Shown here: in pieces, positions 28,447 through 37,417 of the stretch
Position numbering within the stretch: the first letter of the stretch is position 1
Layout of the letters: the number at the start of each line of letters is the position of its first letter
Origin: Nocardia sp. CY41
Lineage (GTDB): Bacteria; Actinomycetota; Actinomycetes; Mycobacteriales; Mycobacteriaceae
Assembly (NCBI RefSeq): GCF_009829325.1
Contig: NZ_VUOS01000015.1
Span: forward strand, 62,001-126,000
Length of the DNA stretch: 64,000 nt
Direction: 5' to 3'
Translations under genes and position numbers: made by a program
The notes under the pieces: model-generated
The model's input: the letters and a program-made list of their open reading frames with translations, nothing else
Database searches by the model: none
Told to the model about the DNA's origin: nothing

Positions 28447-28533
28447 GGCCGGATCCTATGGCCGGGCGTGCACTCCTCCGGCCCGGATCACGGTGGGCTG
28501 TGGACAGATGATCGGCTGGGGAAAACCGTCGGA

Positions 28534-28839
28534 TCAGCCGGCGACGGCCGTGCTGGCGGCGGCGGTGGAGCCGCTCGACGAGCCGGAATCCGATGACGAA
28601 CTCGAGCTGCTCTCGGACTTGCCGCTGTCGGACTTGGCGGGCTCGCTGGCGGTGGTGGAGCCGCCACGGCTGTCGGTGCGGTAGAAGCCGCTGCCCTTGA
28701 ACACGATGCCGACCGAGTTGAACAGCTTGCGCAGCTTCCCCGAGCACTCCGAGCACACGGTCAGCGCCTCGTCCGTGAAGGACTGAACGATGTCGAAGCG
28801 GTTGTCACACTGGGTGCACGCATACGAGTAAGTAGGCAC
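28534..28839 (-). CDS. FmdB-type zinc-ribbon protein (Ruc-like redox chaperone)
   Basis: A 101-residue protein starting MPTYSYACTQCDNRFDIVQS, with CSEC around residue 29; the two CxxC pairs form a zinc ribbon (FmdB family). The C-terminal half is a disordered Ser/Gly/Asp/Ala tail. The layout and the neighbours match M. tuberculosis Rv0991c (Ruc), a chaperone that is activated by oxidation of its zinc Cys. Chaperone function here is inferred from that homology. Confidence 0.88.
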   Translation of the reverse strand: MPTYSYACTQCDNRFDIVQSFTDEALTVCSECSGKLRKLFNSVGIVFKGSGFYRTDSRGGSTTASEPAKSDSGKSESSSSSSSDSGSSSGSTAAASTAVAG

Positions 28840-28908
28840 AGGATCCTCCGCGGTGTTCGTCGATCTGGCACTCTACAGCCGACAGTGCCAACACCGCCAA
28901 TCGGTGTT

Positions 28909-29517
28909 TCATTCCCCAGGGTAATCGTCGCCGAGCCGGCGCAGTCCGGCGCGCGGCGTGAGCGCCCAGCCCATGCGCAGGTCGTGCGGTTCCTCGGGGA
29001 GCCGGTCGACCAGCTCGTCGTCCCGGACGACCGCGACCAGCCGTGCGTCCGGCCGCGCGGCGGGCAGCGTGCGGTCGTAGTAGCCGGCGCCGCGGCCGAG
29101 CCGCACACCGCGCAGGTCCACCGCGAGGGCTGGAACCAGGATCAGGTCGGCTCGGGCGACCGCGCTCGGCGGCAGCACGGCGCCGGTGGGTTCCAGCAAT
29201 CCGTAGCGGGCTGGGCGCAGACCGTTCGCGCCGGTGTACTCGGCCCAGCTCAGCGGCCCCGGCGGCCCGGTGACCGGCAACAACACCCGCGCGCCGCCGG
29301 CCCGCAGCGCGTCCAGCATCGCCGGTGATCCCGGCTCACCTGCCACCGGCACATACGCGCAGACCCACCCCTGAGCACCCAGCGCGGCGGCCGCTGTGGC
29401 CAGAGCGAACGCCTCTTTTTCCCGCTCCGTGGCAGGCATCACAGCCCGGCGGGCGAGCAGTTCGATGCGCCATGCATGTTTATCGCGCTCGCCGGGCATC
29501 TCCACAGTGATCACCAT
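28909..29517 (-). CDS. 5-formyltetrahydrofolate cyclo-ligase
   Basis: A 202-residue enzyme converting 5-formyl-THF to 5,10-methenyl-THF with ATP. Motifs: WRIELLARRAVM at the start, DLILVPALAVDLRGVRLGRGAGYYDRTL (the family signature) and RDDELVDRLPEEPHDLRMGWALTP near the end. The ATG at 29517 follows GGGGTGAG; the longer frame is spurious. It is divergent from galU, the same arrangement as Rv0992c/Rv0993. Confidence 0.92.
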   Translation of the reverse strand: MVITVEMPGERDKHAWRIELLARRAVMPATEREKEAFALATAAAALGAQGWVCAYVPVAGEPGSPAMLDALRAGGARVLLPVTGPPGPLSWAEYTGANGLRPARYGLLEPTGAVLPPSAVARADLILVPALAVDLRGVRLGRGAGYYDRTLPAARPDARLVAVVRDDELVDRLPEEPHDLRMGWALTPRAGLRRLGDDYPGE

Positions 29518-29579
29518 AGGCTCACCCCGGGGCCGGGTCGGCGCGACGCCGACCCGGCGGCGTGATGGATGGATAGGGT

Positions 29580-30542
29580 ATGCGTATGACAGCAAAGGCC
29601 GGACAGCCCGGTGCCGCGGCGGCGGAGTCGTGCTTCCGCACGGCCGTGGTCCCCGCGGCCGGGCTCGGGACACGGTTCCTGCCCGCGACCAAGACGGTGC
29701 CCAAGGAGCTTCTTCCGGTGGTGGACACCCCCGGCATCGAGCTGGTCGCCGCAGAGGCGGCCGGATCGGGCGCCGAGCGGCTGGTGATCGTCACGTCCCC
29801 GGGTAAGGACGGCGTGGTCGCGCACTTCGTCGAAGACTTGGTGCTGGAGAGCACGCTGGCCGAGCGCGGCAAGTTCAAGCTGCTCGAGAAGGTGCGCAAG
29901 GCGCCGGGGCTGCTCGATGTCACCTCGGTGGTGCAGGAGGAGCCGCTCGGGCTCGGGCACGCCGTGGCCCAGGCCGAGCAGGCCCTCGACGACGACGAGG
30001 ACGTCATCGCCGTCCTGCTCCCCGATGACCTCGTGCTGCCCCGCGGTGTGCTCGACGTGATGTGCCGCGTGCGCCGCAAGCGCGGCGGAACGGTGCTGTG
30101 CGCCATCGACGTCCCCAAGGACGAGGTCAGCGCCTACGGCGTGTTCGACGTCGCGCCGGTGCCGGACGCCGTGAACCCGAATGTGCTGCGCGTCAAGGGG
30201 ATGGTGGAGAAGCCCGCGCTCGCCGACGCGCCGTCGACGTTCGCGGCGGCGGGCCGGTACCTGCTGGACCGCGCGATCTTCGACGCGCTGCGCCGCATCG
30301 AGCCCGGCGCGGGCGGCGAGCTGCAACTCACGGACGCGGTCGCGCTGCTGATCGCCGAGGGACATCCGGTTCATGTCGTGGTGCACCGTGGGTCGCGCCA
30401 CGACTTGGGCAACCCGGGCGGTTATCTTCGTGCTGCGGTCGATTTCGCACTGGAACGAGAGGAATACGGCCCCGCCCTGCGGGAGTGGCTGCAGCACCGC
30501 CTCGGTCCGGACTGGGATCCGCAGCTGACGACCGACGACTGA
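29580..30542 (+). CDS. galU: UTP-glucose-1-phosphate uridylyltransferase
   Basis: A 320-residue GalU that makes UDP-glucose for cell-envelope glycans. It has the nucleotidyltransferase signature VVPAAGLGTRFLPATKTVPKELLPVVDTPG, EEPLGLGHAVAQAEQ, LLPDDLVL and VKGMVEKPA. Start ATG at 29580; a second ATG at 29586 is equally possible. The glp gene follows after about 150 bases on the same strand. Confidence 0.95.
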   Translation: MRMTAKAGQPGAAAAESCFRTAVVPAAGLGTRFLPATKTVPKELLPVVDTPGIELVAAEAAGSGAERLVIVTSPGKDGVVAHFVEDLVLESTLAERGKFKLLEKVRKAPGLLDVTSVVQEEPLGLGHAVAQAEQALDDDEDVIAVLLPDDLVLPRGVLDVMCRVRRKRGGTVLCAIDVPKDEVSAYGVFDVAPVPDAVNPNVLRVKGMVEKPALADAPSTFAAAGRYLLDRAIFDALRRIEPGAGGELQLTDAVALLIAEGHPVHVVVHRGSRHDLGNPGGYLRAAVDFALEREEYGPALREWLQHRLGPDWDPQLTTDD

Positions 30543-30694
30543 CGGACCCGGCCGGGGGTTTCGCCGAGAGTGGAGCGTCGGGTACGAATGATGGTTCACC
30601 GCGGTGCGTGCGCGAATGCGCCTGCGCCGCGGCGGGATCGCGCGCCCGTGCAGGCGAGATCGGATGGAGTGCGGAGAGGATCAGGAAGGGCTGG

Positions 30695-31951
30695 ATGCGC
30701 TCGGTTGAGGATCAGCAGATCAAGGTGACCGCCGCGGCGGTCGCGCCCCGGCCGGTTCGGGTCGCGATCTCCGAGGCCCAGGGCCTGCTGTGTGCCGAGG
30801 ACGTCGTCACCGAGCGGCCGTTGCCCGGCTTCGACCAGGCCGCCATCGATGGCTACGCCGTGCGCAGCGTCGACGTGGCCTCGGCCGGGGCCGACATTCG
30901 CGACGAAGAGGGCGATCTCGTCGATCTGACCCTCCCGGTGGTCGGCGAGGTGGTCGCCGGTTCGCGTCAGCCGATCCGCTTGCAGCCGCGCCAGACCGTC
31001 CGGGTGGACACCGGCGCGCCGATGCCGACGCTCGCCGACGCGGTGCTCCCGCTGGATTTCACCGACGGTGGGCGGGCCAGGATCAAGGTGTACGAGCCGG
31101 TGCGCTCCGGCGACTACGTGCGGCGGATCGGGGACGACGTCCAGCCGGGCGATGTCGCGGTGCGCGCGGGAACCATCATCGGCGCGGCCCAAGTAGGTCT
31201 GCTCGCCGCCGTCGGTCAGGACAAGGTGCTGGTGCACCCGCGCCCGCGACTATCGGTGCTCTCGGTGGGCGGTGAGCTGATCGATATCGATCGCACACCC
31301 GGCCCCGGCCAGGTCTACGACGTGAACTCCTACGCGCTGGCCGCGGCCGCGCGGGATGCCGGCGCGGACGTCAACCGCGTCGGCATCGTCAGTTCCGATC
31401 CGCGCCGGTTGCGCGACGCGGTGGAGGGACAGCTGGTGCGCGCGGAGGTCGTCGTCATCGCGGGCGCGGTCGGTGGCTGGGCCTCCGAACAGGTCCAGGA
31501 GGCGCTGGAAGGGCTCGGTGAGCTCGAAATCACCCGGGTAGCCATGCATCCCGGCTCCGTGCAGGGCTTCGGCCGGCTCGGGCGCGACGAGGTGCCGACG
31601 TTCCTGCTGCCCTCCAACCCGGTGAGCGCGCTGGTGGTATTCGAGGTGATGGTGCGGCCCTTGATCCGAATCGCGTTGGGCCGCAGGCATCCCATGCGCC
31701 GGATCATCAGCGCCCGGACCATCACGCCGATCAGCTCCATGGAAGGTCGCAGGGGTTACCTGCGCGCGCAGCTCATGCGGGACGAAGCGACCGGCGAATA
31801 CCTCGTGCAGCCCCTCGGCAACGGAAACTCCTCTTCCCACCTGCTCGCCACGCTGGCCGAGGCGAACAGCTTGATCGTGATCGACCCGGACGACACCGAG
31901 ATCCGCACCGGTGACGAAGTCCAGGTCGCCTTTCTCGCGCAGCGCGGCTGA
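30695..31951 (+). CDS. glp: MoeA-type gephyrin-like protein Glp
   Basis: A 418-residue MoeA/gephyrin-fold protein: PLPGFDQAAIDGYAVRS, VRVDTGAPMPTLADAVL, the MPT-binding domain (PRLSVLSVGGELID, VYDVNSYALAAAARDAG) and FLLPSNPVSALVVFEV. The usual MoeA active-site motif GTGDEL is replaced by SVGGEL, which agrees with a moonlighting paralogue. In Corynebacterium the homologue Glp binds FtsZ and the receptor GlpR; a glpR-like gene lies 1 kb downstream. AGGAAGGG precedes the ATG at 30695. Confidence 0.88.
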   Translation: MRSVEDQQIKVTAAAVAPRPVRVAISEAQGLLCAEDVVTERPLPGFDQAAIDGYAVRSVDVASAGADIRDEEGDLVDLTLPVVGEVVAGSRQPIRLQPRQTVRVDTGAPMPTLADAVLPLDFTDGGRARIKVYEPVRSGDYVRRIGDDVQPGDVAVRAGTIIGAAQVGLLAAVGQDKVLVHPRPRLSVLSVGGELIDIDRTPGPGQVYDVNSYALAAAARDAGADVNRVGIVSSDPRRLRDAVEGQLVRAEVVVIAGAVGGWASEQVQEALEGLGELEITRVAMHPGSVQGFGRLGRDEVPTFLLPSNPVSALVVFEVMVRPLIRIALGRRHPMRRIISARTITPISSMEGRRGYLRAQLMRDEATGEYLVQPLGNGNSSSHLLATLAEANSLIVIDPDDTEIRTGDEVQVAFLAQRG

Positions 31952-31963
31952 GACGTGGACGCC

Positions 31964-32614
31964 ATGAATGTCTTCCGGGCCACCCAGCATCCGGGGTGGC
32001 CCGCGCGACTGGGCCCGGTGCGGGTGGCCGCGGGCCAGGTGACCTTGCGTCCGGTGCGGCTGCGCGACGCGGCGGCCTGGAGCCGGATCCGGTTGCGCGA
32101 CAGAGCCCACCTCGAGCCGTGGGAGCCGACCGGCCGCGGATCGTGGGAGGCGCGCAACCACGCCTCCAACTGGCCCTCGCTGTGGTCGAGTCTGAAGGCG
32201 GAGGCCAGGCGCGGCGCGATGATCCCGTTGGTGATCGAGGTCGACGGTGCGTTCAGCGGGCAGTTGACCGTCGGCAATATCGTGCGGGGCGCACTGCGTT
32301 CGGCCTGGATCGGTTATTGGGTGGCCAAGGATCTCAGCGGGCAAGGCGTCGCGACGGCGGCGTTGGCGCTGGGGCTGGACCACTGCTTCGGGCCGGTGGG
32401 TCTGCATCGGGTCGAGGCGACCGTGCGGCCGGAAAATCTGGCCAGTCAAGCGGTGCTGCGAAATGTCGGTTTCCGGGAGGAGGGGCTGCTGCGGCGCTAC
32501 CTCGACGTGGACGGCGCCTGGCGGGATCACCTGCTGGTCGGCATCACCATCGAGGAACTGGCCGGAACGGTCCTGGACCGGCTGGTGCGAGAGGGGCGCG
32601 TCACCCTCCAGTAG
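31964..32614 (+). CDS. rimJ: RimJ/RimL-type GNAT N-acetyltransferase
   Basis: A 216-residue GNAT acetyltransferase: VTLRPVRLRDAAAWSRIR, IGYWVAKDLSGQGVATAALALGLDHCF, the acetyl-CoA pyrophosphate loop (SGQGVA) and HRVEATVRPENLASQAVLRNVGF, typical of RimJ/RimL enzymes that acetylate N-termini of ribosomal or other proteins. GTG at 31955 is an alternative start. It sits between glp and glpR as in mycobacteria (Rv0995). The substrate is unknown. Confidence 0.9.
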   Translation: MNVFRATQHPGWPARLGPVRVAAGQVTLRPVRLRDAAAWSRIRLRDRAHLEPWEPTGRGSWEARNHASNWPSLWSSLKAEARRGAMIPLVIEVDGAFSGQLTVGNIVRGALRSAWIGYWVAKDLSGQGVATAALALGLDHCFGPVGLHRVEATVRPENLASQAVLRNVGFREEGLLRRYLDVDGAWRDHLLVGITIEELAGTVLDRLVREGRVTLQ

Positions 32615-32876
32615 AACCGGCCGCCGAGCCGCGCTGACATTGGTAGAAATGTGACAGGTGTGGCGGATGTGCACGGCGCGCCTGCCGGAACTTGGTGCTA
32701 CCCGGAATTAGCCTACGGACGTCGATGGTGCGTCTTGCGTCATCGGCACAGAGCCTGCGAGGGGACCGGCGTCCGCGCCGCTGCGTCGGACGGGGGCCGG
32801 CCGAGCGCGGGGCGTGTCACGCACCGCTCGCGGGCCGAGCCGGACAAAATCCAGGCGGGACGGAGGTGCTGACGCG

Positions 32877-33998
32877 ATGCCGAATTCGATCCTGTGGATC
32901 GGGCTGGTCGTGCTCTGGGTCTTCGTCCTTTTCCCCATCCTCGCCGACCGCCATCCGAGAATCCGCCGGACCACCGACGCCGCGCTGGCGACCAGGGTCC
33001 TGCACCGCGGCGGCGGCAAACGACGTCTCAGGAAAGGCCCGGCCGCCGGGCACGAAACCGATCCGAACTGGCGGCCACGCCGCGTACCGAGAAAGTATCC
33101 CCACAGCGATGATGCGGAGGACCGGATGACGACACCGGCCGACGAGCCCGTCACCGAGACCGACGAGAAGAACATGCCCGCGGCCGACGACGCCGCGGCA
33201 TCCGACATCGCTGACGCCGAACCGGACGACATCGCTGACGCCGAACCGGACGACATCGCTGACGCCGAACCGGACGACGCCGTGGGCGACGACTACGCGC
33301 CCGCAGCATCCGACGAGGACGAGACGGACGACGACGAAGCCTGCGAAGTCGCTGCGAAGATCGATGCGGAGACCGATGATGACGGCGTGGGCGCACACCA
33401 CCCCGAGCCGATCGCGGCCAGAATTCCGCCTGCGCGCTCCACCGTGCCCGCACGTGTCGAATACGACGAGTACGACGACTACGACGAGACGGACTCGGCC
33501 GAACCGGATTTCGTCCCCAACCGCCGTGGCCGCGGCGGCTTCGACCCCGAGGCCGACGCCATCGCCCGCGCGGCCCGCTACACCTTCCGGCAGCGGGCCG
33601 TGCTCGGTTTGCTGCTCACCGCCATCCTGTCCGGCGCCCTCGCGCTCGTGCTCACCCCCTTGCTGTGGTGGGCTTGCGGGCTCGCCGTCACCGTGCTGGT
33701 GACCTACCTGGCGTACCTGCGCAAGCAGGTGCGGATGGAGGAGGAGATCCGCCGCAGGCGCGCCGCCCGCCTCAACCGCGGCCACCAGAGCGAAGCCGAT
33801 CCGCGGGGCCGCCGCGCGCGTGCCCCACGCGGCACCATGGACCGCGACACCGCCCGCGCCCTACGCCGCCGCTCCACCCTGATCGAGCCCGACGACGAAG
33901 ACCCCGCGTTCGCCCACCTCGACCCCTTCGACCCGGCCACCGCCCGCGCCCTACGCACCCGCACCGGCGGTGACATGCGCCGCGCGGCCGGCGCGTAG
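32877..33998 (+). CDS. glpR: GlpR/SepX-like divisome membrane protein
   Basis: A 373-residue protein. An N-terminal helix (about 3-22, SILWIGLVVLWVFVLFPILAD) precedes a conserved R-rich segment (ATRVLHRGGGKRRL), a long acidic cytoplasmic linker, two adjacent hydrophobic helices (about 238-278) and an R-rich C-terminus with a repeated ATARALR motif. It corresponds to Rv0996 and to corynebacterial GlpR / streptomycete SepX, membrane partners of the division machinery. The linker carries three exact 24-base repeats. CGGAGG precedes the ATG at 32877. Confidence 0.85.
   Translation: MPNSILWIGLVVLWVFVLFPILADRHPRIRRTTDAALATRVLHRGGGKRRLRKGPAAGHETDPNWRPRRVPRKYPHSDDAEDRMTTPADEPVTETDEKNMPAADDAAASDIADAEPDDIADAEPDDIADAEPDDAVGDDYAPAASDEDETDDDEACEVAAKIDAETDDDGVGAHHPEPIAARIPPARSTVPARVEYDEYDDYDETDSAEPDFVPNRRGRGGFDPEADAIARAARYTFRQRAVLGLLLTAILSGALALVLTPLLWWACGLAVTVLVTYLAYLRKQVRMEEEIRRRRAARLNRGHQSEADPRGRRARAPRGTMDRDTARALRRRSTLIEPDDEDPAFAHLDPFDPATARALRTRTGGDMRRAAGA
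33204..33275 (+). repeat. Three exact 24-bp tandem repeats in glpR
   Basis: The unit encodes DIADAEPD and starts at 33204, 33228 and 33252, with no base differences. It lies in the acidic linker; copy number probably varies between strains by slippage without breaking the frame. Confidence 0.9.
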
Positions 33999-34089
33999 GC
34001 CGCACTTATTTCCGCAGGTCAGGGTGCCGATTCGGAGTCTGGGGGGCTGGCCTGATACAGTGTCACAGCGCGGTTCCCCAGAACCGCAC

Positions 34090-34162
34090 GGGGCTATAGC
34101 GCAGTTGGTAGCGCGTCTCGTTCGCATCGAGAAGGTCAGGGGTTCGATTCCCCTTAGCTCCA
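34090..34162 (+). tRNA. tRNA-Ala (anticodon CGC)
   Basis: 73 bases fold as a complete cloverleaf: acceptor GGGGCTA/TAGCTCC (one G-T), D arm GCGC-AGTTGGTA-GCGC, anticodon arm TCTCG-TTCGCAT-CGAGA with anticodon CGC, variable loop AGGTC, and T arm AGGGG-TTCGATT-CCCCT, then discriminator A. CCA is not encoded. It reads Ala GCG codons. Confidence 0.96.
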
Positions 34163-34169
34163 CGCATCG

Positions 34170-34203
34170 AAGGCTCGTGCTCATGGAGAGCATGAGCCTT
34201 TTG
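34170..34203 (+). terminator. Terminator hairpin after tRNA-Ala
   Basis: AAGGCTCGTGCT (34170-34181) pairs with AGCATGAGCCTT (34189-34200) with one G-T pair, then a short T stretch. It begins seven bases after the tRNA. Confidence 0.8.
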
Positions 34204-34397
34204 CGTTCCGCGTCTGCCCACGTATCCCCCGGTCGGTGCAGTTTTCATGGAGGGTACGCCCGGTCATGGCGCCCGAAGCGGCGCAACGCGATTGCTCGGC
34301 TGGCCTAACCCAGCCGAGCGTCCGGCCCGGCTCGTGTCCGGCATCGAGCGGGGGGTGTTGCCGACGATCCGGAGATCCTGTGGCGACGCGCGGTGAC

Positions 34398-35042
34398 CTA
34401 CGCGGCGACGGTGGTGGGCGGGAGGTAGATCTCGATATCGGCGGGTGAGCCGGTGTAGTGGAGGGTGCGCAGACCGAGGCGGGCGGCGGCTTGGCAGTTG
34501 TCGGCGCGGTCGTCGACGAACAGGACGCGGCCGGGGTCGCGGACTCCGGTCGCGGCGAGTGCGTTTCGGTAGGTGTCGGGGTGGGGTTTGTTCATGCCGA
34601 GCCGGGCCGAGTAGAGCGCGTCGGTCAGCACCGTGCGCCAGTCGGAGGCGTCGAGGGCATCGCTGACCGGATGGGGTGCGTTGGAGAGCAATACCATCGG
34701 AAGATCTGCCTGCCGGGCGTGGTGGAGGAGCGCGACGACGCGGTCGTCGGTCCGGGTCCACAGCTCGGTGTCGACGGCACGCAACCGGGTGAGCAGTTCC
34801 GAGTCCGGGCGGCGGCCGAGCACGGCGGTCCAGAAGGCCGCGTCGTCGAATTCACCGGCATCGTAGGGTTCGCGGGCGCTCCAGAATGCGTTCTGGAAGA
34901 GAGCGAGCTGGTCCGCGTGCCATCCGGCGAGTTCGGCGAGCTCGCTCCACATCGGAACAGTGGGTTGCAGGCCGATGACGCCGTTGTAGTCGAAGATGAC
35001 CGCGTCGAGTTCCGCGGGCTGGTGAGATAGTGCAGTTACCAC
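34398..35042 (-). CDS. HAD-superfamily hydrolase (class IA)
   Basis: A 214-residue HAD protein. Motif I is FDYNGVIG with nucleophile Asp (about residue 18), motif II LLSNAP, the Lys region GMNKPHPDTYRNAL and motif IV LFVDDRADNCQAA. The acid/base Asp two residues after the nucleophile is Asn (DYN), so phosphatase activity may be altered or the substrate non-phosphate. The GTG at 35042 follows CTGGAG. No operon partner; substrate unknown. Confidence 0.85.
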   Translation of the reverse strand: MVTALSHQPAELDAVIFDYNGVIGLQPTVPMWSELAELAGWHADQLALFQNAFWSAREPYDAGEFDDAAFWTAVLGRRPDSELLTRLRAVDTELWTRTDDRVVALLHHARQADLPMVLLSNAPHPVSDALDASDWRTVLTDALYSARLGMNKPHPDTYRNALAATGVRDPGRVLFVDDRADNCQAAARLGLRTLHYTGSPADIEIYLPPTTVAA

Positions 35043-36020
35043 CGGTACTCCAGAAGGCTCGATGAGATAGAACAGCCACGCCCGCAGCGATCGGGGGCGT
35101 GCAGCGCGCCACCGCCGATTCGGCCGTCGAGAACGGCGAAAGCGGCTGTGTGGGTATGACGATTCCCGCCTCGTTCAGACGAAAGAGGCGCACGAACTGT
35201 GGATCGAAGGGATGTTCCGCGAGTCGAAAGGCTGATGGTGATGCGCGACGCTGCGCGAACAAGCCGAAACCTACCAAGGGGTACGGCGGGGTACCACTCG
35301 GAACGCGGCCTTGGTGATCCGCTCCACAAACTGCCGTTCCAAGGTCTCACCGGTGCCGCAGTCGAGTCCGCTTGCCCAGAGGCCGGACGCGTGTCGCTCG
35401 CCGACGCAGCGCATCAGGAAACCTATTCCGGACGTGCAGGTTTCAGGGCTAGCCGCGCCAATGGAGGAGTCCGGCGGTGAGATCGGTGCCACCATGACGA
35501 CCTCGATGTAGTCGGGTGTAGCGAGTGGTACCCAGCATGTCGAATCTTGCTGCAAACACCGCCATTTGGCCGAGTCTCGAACGGTTGTTGCGTGAATGTG
35601 GCTCCGGATCCAGAACTCTGCACGCTGAAGCATTCGTTCTTCTTCCGCCGACCCGTAGCCGATAGGTAAGGCCTCGGCTGAATAGTGGACATCGGAAATT
35701 CTGTGGATCGAGAAGATTCGTGGCCGAATGGCTTTGAGGTGGATCGTTTGGCGGTGGCTATGCGCGGCGCGAAGGAAAACCGCCGCGGCGCCGGGAATCG
35801 TCCGGCCTGCCGGTCGACGGCCGAGAGTGAGACGAGGATCGCTGGCTCGCCCGACGACAAGTTACCGACGGCGCCCGGCTTTCGACAGTTGGTCAGCGCC
35901 GATCCGGAGCAGGTGTCCACCGCCGCGCGCGAGCGAACTTGCTCACTCGTCGGCCGCCGAGGCTCCCATTGGGCCGAGTTGGCGCGGAGGCGCCGATAGG
36001 TGGGGCAAAGCCCCATTCGC
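35043..36020. other. About 1 kb without a convincing gene
   Basis: The base composition is visibly lower in GC than the surroundings. Open frames on both strands (for example 35271-35633 minus, 35685-35999 plus) are short, have non-typical amino acid use (frequent Trp, Cys, Met, Ser) and no recognised domain or good ribosome binding site. It may be decayed foreign DNA next to a tRNA gene, a common integration neighbourhood, but no integrase or direct repeat was found. Confidence 0.5.
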
Positions 36021-36557
36021 TCAGGCGGTCGCGGTCCGTAGCGCGAACCAGCCCGTTTCCGGATCGGCGAAGCCGTGGTACATGAGGCGGACTCGCTGGT
36101 CGACTTCGAAGAGGCGGTAGACCGCTAGCATCGCGCGGGCGGTGGCTTCCTGCTGGAAGTCGTCGATGCGGCGGTAGCCGATGGGGTGTTCGGGGAGTAG
36201 GGCCAGGCGGGTGAGTTCGGCGGGGTCGCTGACGTCCAGGCCGATCGGGGCGGCGTCGGTGATGTGGTGGTCGTGCAGGATGTCGTGGAGCTGATGCGGG
36301 TCGGGGCGTCCGGGCCGGAACTCCTGTAGCTCGGGCCGTAGTTTCGGGCCTGCGGCGGCCGGGCTGCCCTCGATCATGTCGATCACTTCGGCGTCGGGGG
36401 TCGGCGTGCCGGTGTCGGCGGTGAGGGGATCCTGTTCGACCACGTGCAGCATATTGCCGCCGGGGATCAGCGGTTCTGGGGCGAGGAAGAGGGTGACAGT
36501 GGGGCAGAGGCAACCTCGGCCGACCAGGCAGACTCGCAGATGGAACGGGTCGGGCAT
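36021..36557 (-). CDS. Hypothetical protein
   Basis: A 178-residue protein of unknown family. GCAGGAGGGC lies directly before the ATG at 36557, supporting real translation. It begins MPDPFHLRVCLVGRGCLCP with two Cys, has a Pro/Asp/Gly-rich middle with repeated HD motifs (QLHDILHDHHITDAAP), and a folded-looking C-terminal part (YRRIDDFQQEATARAMLAVYRLFEVDQRVRLMYHGF). No signal peptide or membrane segment. Confidence 0.65.
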   Translation of the reverse strand: MPDPFHLRVCLVGRGCLCPTVTLFLAPEPLIPGGNMLHVVEQDPLTADTGTPTPDAEVIDMIEGSPAAAGPKLRPELQEFRPGRPDPHQLHDILHDHHITDAAPIGLDVSDPAELTRLALLPEHPIGYRRIDDFQQEATARAMLAVYRLFEVDQRVRLMYHGFADPETGWFALRTATA

Positions 36558-36831
36558 GCGGCCCTCCTGCACGGGAACGGGCCGCCACCGAGCGGCCCTT
36601 GCTGGATCGGGACTTCTGGTTTTGCCGACCGCGAACGCGCCGCGGCGCTTCGACGGTCGACCGTGCCGCAGTTCCCCAGTCTAGGAGCCGGGCGCGGCGC
36701 GCGCATTGCCATCACCCGCCGATATCCGCGATCTGCCGAGCGCCCGCACAAATTCGCTGTAACGGTGTGGAAGATGACGGGCGGCTCGGCGGCCGAACTA
36801 CGCGATGGCTCGAGGCCGGACCCGCAGACGC

Positions 36832-37281
36832 TCAGCTGATCCGTATCTCGACCGGCGGGGCCGCCACGTGCGGATAGTCGGTGGTCACGTCGACTTGCAC
36901 GCGTCCGGAGCCGGTGGGCAAGGCGGCGAAGACGGTTGCGGACGGCTGGTTCGAAGCCGTCTTGCCGGTGACGAGGACGGGCACCGTGCCCGTGGCGCCG
37001 GTGTCGAGGTTGCGCCAGTTGGCGAACGCGGTGAAAGTGCACGGCGCGTCAGTGGGGGTCTGGTTGACGAAGCTGATGCCGAAGCGGGCCGCGCCGGGAG
37101 TCCCGGTGGGTGAGGAGACGCCCGCATGCCCTTCGCCGTAGCAGGTGTCACCGAAGGTGTGGATGACGCCGATGTTCACGAACGCGGGTTCGCCCGCCTT
37201 CGCCGGGGCCGCCACCATGAACGCGCCGGCGCACAGTGTCGCGACCAGGACGCTTCGTCTCGCCGGCTGCCTGCCTTCCAC
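36832..37281 (-). CDS. Secreted hypothetical protein
   Basis: A 149-residue protein with a Sec signal peptide (about 1-29, RRSVLVATLCAGAFMVAAPAKA, cleavage after AKA). The mature part reads as a small beta-rich domain with two Cys (DTCYG, APCTF) that may form a disulphide. GTG at 37281 follows AAGGAGCG. Not assigned to a family. Divergent from the TetR gene at 37418. Confidence 0.75.
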   Translation of the reverse strand: MEGRQPARRSVLVATLCAGAFMVAAPAKAGEPAFVNIGVIHTFGDTCYGEGHAGVSSPTGTPGAARFGISFVNQTPTDAPCTFTAFANWRNLDTGATGTVPVLVTGKTASNQPSATVFAALPTGSGRVQVDVTTDYPHVAAPPVEIRIS

Positions 37282-37417
37282 TGTCGATCACGCTCCTTCT
37301 TTCGAATCGAGCACTCTCGGACGGCCATTGTGCCCCGTTTCGCACCTTCGCGGTCCGATTCGTGCCCAGAGTCGTATTCGCGGACGCGCGACGGGCGGGT
37401 GAACTTAGCATCGGAAC

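Noticed and set aside
33204-33275. CRISPR-like tandem repeat
   Set aside because: Direct 24-bp repeats without spacers, in frame within a coding sequence; no cas genes in the window.
35271-35633. 120-residue minus-strand frame in the low-GC region
   Set aside because: No recognised domain, no good ribosome binding site; kept only as part of the anomalous region.
35685-35999. 104-residue plus-strand frame in the same region
   Set aside because: Composition unlike neighbouring proteins and no ribosome binding site; not supported as a gene.
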